Assembly: GCA_017631215.1 (NCBI GenBank)
Contig: JAGBTR010000333.1
Location: forward strand, 1 to 6,568
DNA: 6,568 nucleotides
Source: Clostridia bacterium
GTDB lineage: Bacteria > Bacillota > Clostridia > Oscillospirales > CAG-272
Direction: 5' to 3'
Part shown: positions 4,874-6,568 of the stretch, piece after piece
How the letters are laid out: each line of letters begins with the position of its first letter
Numbering within the stretch: the stretch's first letter is position 1
Made by a program: the position numbers and the translations under genes
The notes under the pieces: model-generated
Databases searched by the model: none
Told to the model about the DNA's origin: nothing
What the model saw: only the letters and a program-made list of their open reading frames with translations

Positions 4874-6157
4874 ATGATGAAAGAGACCATACAGACCGCT
4901 GAAATTTTGTGCGTGGGCACCGAGCTTTTGCTGGGTGACATCGTCAACACCAACGCCGCCTATCTTTCGCGCAGGCTGGCAGAGCTGGGCATCTGCGTCT
5001 ACCACCAGAGCGTCGTGGGCGACAGCCCCGAGCGTCTGACCGACGCGCTTGCGCTGGCACTCTCCCGCGCCGATCTCGTCATCACCTCGGGGGGATTGGG
5101 TCCGACCTACGACGACCTCACCCGCGAGACGGTCGCCGCCGCCTTTGGGCTTCCCCTGGAGCTTGACGGTGCCGTGCTTGAGGACATCCGCACCTACTTT
5201 ACCCGTATGGGTCGCGTGATGACGGACAACAACAGCCGTCAGGCGATGGTGCCGCGCGGCGCGCGCGTGCTCAAGAACGACCAGGGCACCGCGCCGGGTC
5301 TGATCGTCACCGATGAAACAAGAAGCAAGACCGTCGTGCTGCTGCCCGGCCCGCCCCGCGAGCTCGAGCCTATGTTTGACACGCGCGTCGTTCCCTATCT
5401 GCGTGAGCGCACCGACTGCGTGCTGTTCAGCCTGAACGTGCATATTTTCGGTATGGGCGAGAGCACCGTGGAATCTCACCTGCACGATTTGATGACCGAG
5501 GGCAAAAACCCCACCGTTGCGCCCTACTGCAAGGCGGGCGAGGTCAGATTGCGCGTCACGGCGCAGGCGGAGAACGAAGAAGCCGCGCGCGAGATGTGTC
5601 AGCAGGCGCTTGCGCACATTATGGAGAGCGAGGTCGGCGCCCACGTCTACGCCGTCGTTCCCTCCTCCGAGGGCGAGGCAACGCTTGAGGGCGTCCTGAT
5701 CCGGGAGCTGTGCCACCGAGGGAGGACGGTCGCGACGGCAGAGTCCTGCACGGGCGGTCTGATCGCCAAGCGGCTGACCGACATTTCCGGCAGCTCGGCG
5801 GCCGTCAAGGGCGGCTTTGTCACCTACACCAACGAAATGAAGACGAACCTGCTGGGCGTCTCGCCCGACACGCTGGAAAAATACACCGAATACAGCGAGC
5901 AGGTCGCCGCTGAGATGGCGCGCGGCGCGCGTCTTGCCACGGGCGCGGACATCGCCGTCTCGACCACGGGCATTGCAGGCCCCGGCGGCGGCACGGAGGA
6001 CTGCCCCGTCGGCACGGTGTTCATCGGCATCAGCACCGAGGCGGGCGAGCGCACCGTCCGCTTGAATCTGTCGCCCCAGCGCTCGCGCGACTACGTCCGC
6101 ACGCTGGCCGCCTCGCACGCGCTTTCCCTTGCCCGGCACGCCCTTTTGGCGCTTTGA
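4874..6157 (+). CDS. cinA: CinA: nicotinamide-nucleotide amidase / competence-damage inducible protein
   Basis: A 427-aa two-domain cytoplasmic protein, close to the family's usual length (about 410-420). Residues 9-175 are the MoaB/MogA-like domain (VGTELLLGDIVNTNA at 14-28; SGGLGPTYDDLTRE at 72-85; LLPGPPRE at 157-163), linked in some CinA proteins to ADP-ribose pyrophosphatase activity. Residues about 268-425 are the PncC-type domain (AESCTGGLIAKRLTDISGSS at 289-308; GGFVTYTNEMK at 313-323; TTGIAGPGGG at 364-373), which deamidates nicotinamide mononucleotide in NAD recycling. GGAGG (4864-4868) precedes two adjacent in-frame ATGs, 5 nt before 4874 and 8 nt before 4877; either may be used. 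The gene appears alone under its own promoter, without recA next to it as in some Bacillota. Which activity this copy has is family inference. Confidence 0.95.
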   Translation: MMKETIQTAEILCVGTELLLGDIVNTNAAYLSRRLAELGICVYHQSVVGDSPERLTDALALALSRADLVITSGGLGPTYDDLTRETVAAAFGLPLELDGAVLEDIRTYFTRMGRVMTDNNSRQAMVPRGARVLKNDQGTAPGLIVTDETRSKTVVLLPGPPRELEPMFDTRVVPYLRERTDCVLFSLNVHIFGMGESTVESHLHDLMTEGKNPTVAPYCKAGEVRLRVTAQAENEEAAREMCQQALAHIMESEVGAHVYAVVPSSEGEATLEGVLIRELCHRGRTVATAESCTGGLIAKRLTDISGSSAAVKGGFVTYTNEMKTNLLGVSPDTLEKYTEYSEQVAAEMARGARLATGADIAVSTTGIAGPGGGTEDCPVGTVFIGISTEAGERTVRLNLSPQRSRDYVRTLAASHALSLARHALLAL

Positions 6158-6171
6158 GTCGCCTTTTGGCG
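6148..6171 (+). terminator. Weak GC hairpins at the end of cinA, possible terminator
   Basis: Overlapping the cinA stop, CGCC/GGCG elements repeat with TTTT between them. GGCG (6148-6151) can pair with CGCC (6160-6163), which is followed by TTTT. Stems are only 4 bp, so this is a poor terminator and read-through towards pfkA is possible. Confidence 0.3.
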
Positions 6172-6222
6172 GGTCGGATTGGCAAAAAATTGTCAAATTT
6201 CAAAAAAAAGAGGCAAAAGCCC

Positions 6223-6251
6223 TTGATTTTTTCACGGTTTTAGGGTACAAT
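6223..6251 (+). promoter_or_regulatory. pfkA promoter
   Basis: -35 TTGATT (6223-6228), 17-bp spacer, -10 TACAAT (6246-6251). Expected transcription start near 6258, giving a leader of about 74 nt. Confidence 0.8.
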
Positions 6252-6279
6252 AATATAAGTTTTTATTTTTGGAACAAAC

Positions 6280-6302
6280 CCGCACCCACAAACGGGGGGC
6301 GG
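6280..6302 (+). other. Leader hairpin upstream of pfkA
   Basis: CCGC and CCC pair with GGG and GCGG around a 7-nt loop, with one A-G mismatch: seven base pairs, nearly all G-C. No T-run follows. It lies between the predicted transcription start and a weak, distant ribosome binding site, so it could affect translation or mRNA stability. Confidence 0.45.
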
Positions 6303-6331
6303 CATGCATAAAGAAAGGCAGTGAAACAATT

Positions 6332-6568
6332 ATGGCAAAATTCAGAAAGATTGGTATTCTCACCTCGGGCGGCGACGCTCCCGGTATGAACGCGGCCATC
6401 CGTGCGGTAGCACGCAAGGCGCTGGCTGAGGGCATCCGCGTCGTCGGCATCCGCGAGGGCTACGAGGGTCTCATCGAGGGTGACGTATACGATATGACCA
6501 CGCACGACGTGTCGCAGATCATCACGCACGGCGGTACCATTCTCTACTCCAACCGTTCGCCCCGCTTC
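6332..6568 (+). CDS. pfkA: 6-phosphofructokinase, N-terminal part, cut by the window edge
   Basis: The 79 visible codons encode the N-terminus of PfkA, which phosphorylates fructose 6-phosphate to fructose 1,6-bisphosphate in glycolysis. [25 protein letters not shown] (7-31) is the family's nucleotide-binding signature, followed by [15 protein letters not shown] and [16 protein letters not shown], in the order and spacing of bacterial ATP-type enzymes. The residues that separate ATP-dependent from PPi-dependent enzymes are mostly outside the window. The ribosome binding site is weak: AAAGG at 6314-6318, 13 nt before the ATG. The start is nevertheless clear from the conserved N-terminus. It has its own promoter and is probably independent of cinA. 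In many Bacillota pfkA is followed by pyk, which would be expected to the right. Confidence 0.95.
   Translation, partial: MAKFRKIGILTSGGDAPGMNAAIRAVARKALAEGIRVVGIREGYEGLIEGDVYDMTTHDVSQIITHGGTILYSNRSPRF

Noticed and set aside
4814..6196. 460-aa open frame on the minus strand
   Set aside because: Fully antisense to cinA; composition is a codon-bias shadow (Arg/Gly/His/Asp-rich) and no homology is apparent.
6304..6324. Six-codon mini-ORF (MHKERQ) in the pfkA leader
   Set aside because: Follows a G-rich stretch that could mimic a ribosome binding site, but it is too short and unbiased to support as an attenuator peptide.

Overview
The window looks like a piece of a GC-rich Bacillota (Clostridia-type) genome. 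The coding sequence is GC-rich, the intergenic stretches are A/T-rich with sigma-A-type promoters, most genes have strong AAGGAG or GGAGG ribosome binding sites, and the protein families (AckA, PflX-like radical SAM, CinA, PfkA) read as clostridial. The exact taxon is not readable from the sequence.

Left part (1-2782, minus strand): an operon read right to left from a strong promoter at 2754-2782: ackA (acetate kinase), a class II aldolase, then a CoA-acylating aldehyde dehydrogenase that runs off the left edge. The aldolase has a C-terminal helix and the dehydrogenase an N-terminal helix of the kind that targets enzymes into bacterial microcompartments (BMCs), and the two helices share a residue pattern. 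With AckA, this suggests the edge of a BMC locus. By analogy with fucose/rhamnose glycyl-radical BMCs, the aldolase would yield lactaldehyde, the dehydrogenase an acyl-CoA, and the kinase ATP from the acyl phosphate. No shell protein is in the window; they would be expected to the left. Two oddities stand out. The aldolase has a six-cysteine linker and a Gln where the family has a zinc-binding His. The first 39 bases of the window exactly repeat that Cys-linker coding sequence and interrupt the dehydrogenase in frame.

Middle (2783-4762): after an A/T-rich gene-free stretch (2783-2964) comes a second minus-strand operon, a PflX-like radical SAM protein, a two-TM protein of unknown function and a small ribbon-helix-helix regulator, ended by a hairpin terminator at 2965-2995.

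Right part (4763-6568, plus strand): cinA is transcribed divergently from the radical SAM operon, and a near-perfect 16-bp palindrome lies between the two promoters. After cinA comes a 174-bp gap with its own promoter and leader hairpin, then the 5' end of pfkA (6-phosphofructokinase), which leaves the window at the right edge.

No tRNA, rRNA, CRISPR array or insertion sequence was seen.
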